This document shows, piece by piece, positions 4,510 to 5,447 of a stretch of DNA of 5,447 nucleotides; position 1 is the first letter of the stretch; each line of letters opens with the position of its first letter. Source of the DNA: Clostridia bacterium (GTDB lineage Bacteria; Bacillota_A; Clostridia; Christensenellales; Aristaeellaceae); the NCBI GenBank assembly GCA_017412025.1, contig JAFQOY010000260.1, positions 1 to 5,447 on the forward strand, in the 5' to 3' direction. A model generated the notes under the pieces. It searched no databases. It was given only the letters and a program-made list of their open reading frames with translations, and had not been told where the DNA came from. The position numbers and the translations under genes are program-made.

Positions 4510-5447
4510 AAAGCAAGGAATCCATCTTCAAGAACAAGCTGACGTGGGCGGTCGTCGCCGAGCTGCTGATCCTCATCGTCGCCGGCATCCTCGAGCCGAA
4601 CTTCTTCAAGATCGAGTTCAACCAGACGACCGGCATGCTCTACGGCTCGCTGATTGACATCATCAACCGAAGCGCCGAGATCACCATCATCGCCATGGGC
4701 ATGACGATGGTCATCGCGCTGGGCGGCACGGATATCTCCGTCGGCGCGCTGGTCGCCGTGGCCGGTGCGTTCGCCCTCAAGTTCCTTCGCTGGGACGTCA
4801 CGCTTTACCCCACCCCGGGCGACTACACTGTCATGCCCTTCATCCTCGTCATCGTCGTTCCGCTGGTCATCTGCACGCTCATGGGTCTGTTCAACGGCGT
4901 GCTCATCGGCAAGTTCAAGCTTCAGCCGATCATTGCAACCCTGATCCTGATGGTTGCCGGCCGCGGCATCGCACAGATCGCCACCAACGGCAAGCAGTTC
5001 ACCACCGGCTATACGCCGTACCGCTTCATCGGTCAGGGCTCCATGCTCGGCCTGCCTTTCCCGATCATCATCACCATCGTCGTCTGCGCCTGCGTGATGC
5101 TCTTCGTGCGCAAGACGGCATTCGGCACCTTCGTCGAGTCCGTCGGTGTCAACCCGAGCGCCTCCCGCGTCACGGGCCTCAAGTCCGGCAGGATCATCAT
5201 GATCGTCTACACGCTCACCGGCTTCCTCTCCGGCATTGCGGGCCTGATCTACTCCAGCCGTATCTCCTCCTGCGACTCCAACAACGCAGGCGTGAACTAC
5301 GAGATGGACGCCATTCTCGCCGTCGTTCTGGGCGGCACGAGCATGACCGGCGGCAAGTTCTCCCTCACCGGCACAATCGTCGGTTCCCTGATCATCCGCA
5401 CGATCACCACGCTGGTGTACTACTTCGGCATCACGTCCGAGTCCATC
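4506..5447 (+). CDS. ytfT: YtfT-like sugar ABC transporter permease (3' truncated by window)
   Basis: This integral membrane permease of the BPD_transp_2 (CUT2) family would form the sugar channel with a second permease. 314 codons are visible without a stop; E. coli YtfT has 341 residues, so roughly 20-40 residues are missing at the right edge. The N-terminus is short and basic, followed by a first hydrophobic helix at about 14-29. Diagnostic blocks are GSLIDIINRSAEITIIAMGMTMVIA (47-71), the hallmark GGTDISVGA (73-81), NGVLIGKFKLQPIIATLILMVAGRG (130-154) and a likely ATPase-coupling loop at about 202-228 (RKTAFG...SVGVNPSASRVTGLKSG). The block at 130-154 is nearly the same in E. coli YtfT, which separates this protein from RbsC and AraH; that comparison is from memory. 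The ATG overlaps the ytfR stop, placing it in the same operon. A YjfF-like second permease is expected immediately downstream, outside the window. Confidence 0.92.
   Translation, partial: MKSKESIFKNKLTWAVVAELLILIVAGILEPNFFKIEFNQTTGMLYGSLIDIINRSAEITIIAMGMTMVIALGGTDISVGALVAVAGAFALKFLRWDVTLYPTPGDYTVMPFILVIVVPLVICTLMGLFNGVLIGKFKLQPIIATLILMVAGRGIAQIATNGKQFTTGYTPYRFIGQGSMLGLPFPIIITIVVCACVMLFVRKTAFGTFVESVGVNPSASRVTGLKSGRIIMIVYTLTGFLSGIAGLIYSSRISSCDSNNAGVNYEMDAILAVVLGGTSMTGGKFSLTGTIVGSLIIRTITTLVYYFGITSESI

Overview
The window looks like part of a moderately high-GC (roughly 60 %, by eye) Gram-positive anaerobe of the Clostridia type. Supporting signs are strong AGGAGG-type ribosome binding sites, one probable TTG start, a short KK-type signal peptide, and perfect hairpins crowded between genes. 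The taxon is an inference, since no rRNA or marker gene is present. The content is carbohydrate uptake: a complete aldose 1-epimerase gene (galM) on the minus strand, and divergent from it the first three genes of a CUT2-family sugar ABC importer on the plus strand.

Layout. Bases 1-170 hold five nearly contiguous stem-loops; the last has a T5 tail and reads as a rho-independent terminator for plus-strand transcription entering from the left. Bases 171-252 show no gene. Bases 253-291 hold the minus-strand terminator of galM, which occupies 330-1385 (-). Bases 1386-1811 are a divergent control region with a 14-bp direct repeat in the galM leader, a LacI/CcpA-like palindrome around 1644, two overlapping sigma-A-type promoters facing the transporter, and a short inverted repeat in its 5' leader. 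ytfQ (1812-2789) encodes the sugar-binding protein. A 205-nt spacer with two hairpins, the second terminator-like, separates it from ytfR (2995-4509, tandem ATPase). ytfR overlaps the permease gene ytfT (from 4506), which is cut by the right edge of the window.

How the genes work together. The binding protein, ATPase and permease are each recognisably closest to the Escherichia coli YtfQ, YtfR and YtfT proteins of the galactofuranose importer. A second permease (YjfF-like) would be expected just beyond the right edge. GalM interconverts the anomers of galactose or glucose, so the locus probably serves uptake of galactose-type sugars and preparation for the Leloir pathway. The hairpin between ytfQ and ytfR would be expected to make the binding protein more abundant than the membrane complex. 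I see no phage, CRISPR, insertion sequence or tRNA. The least explained part of the window is the hairpin array at the left edge.
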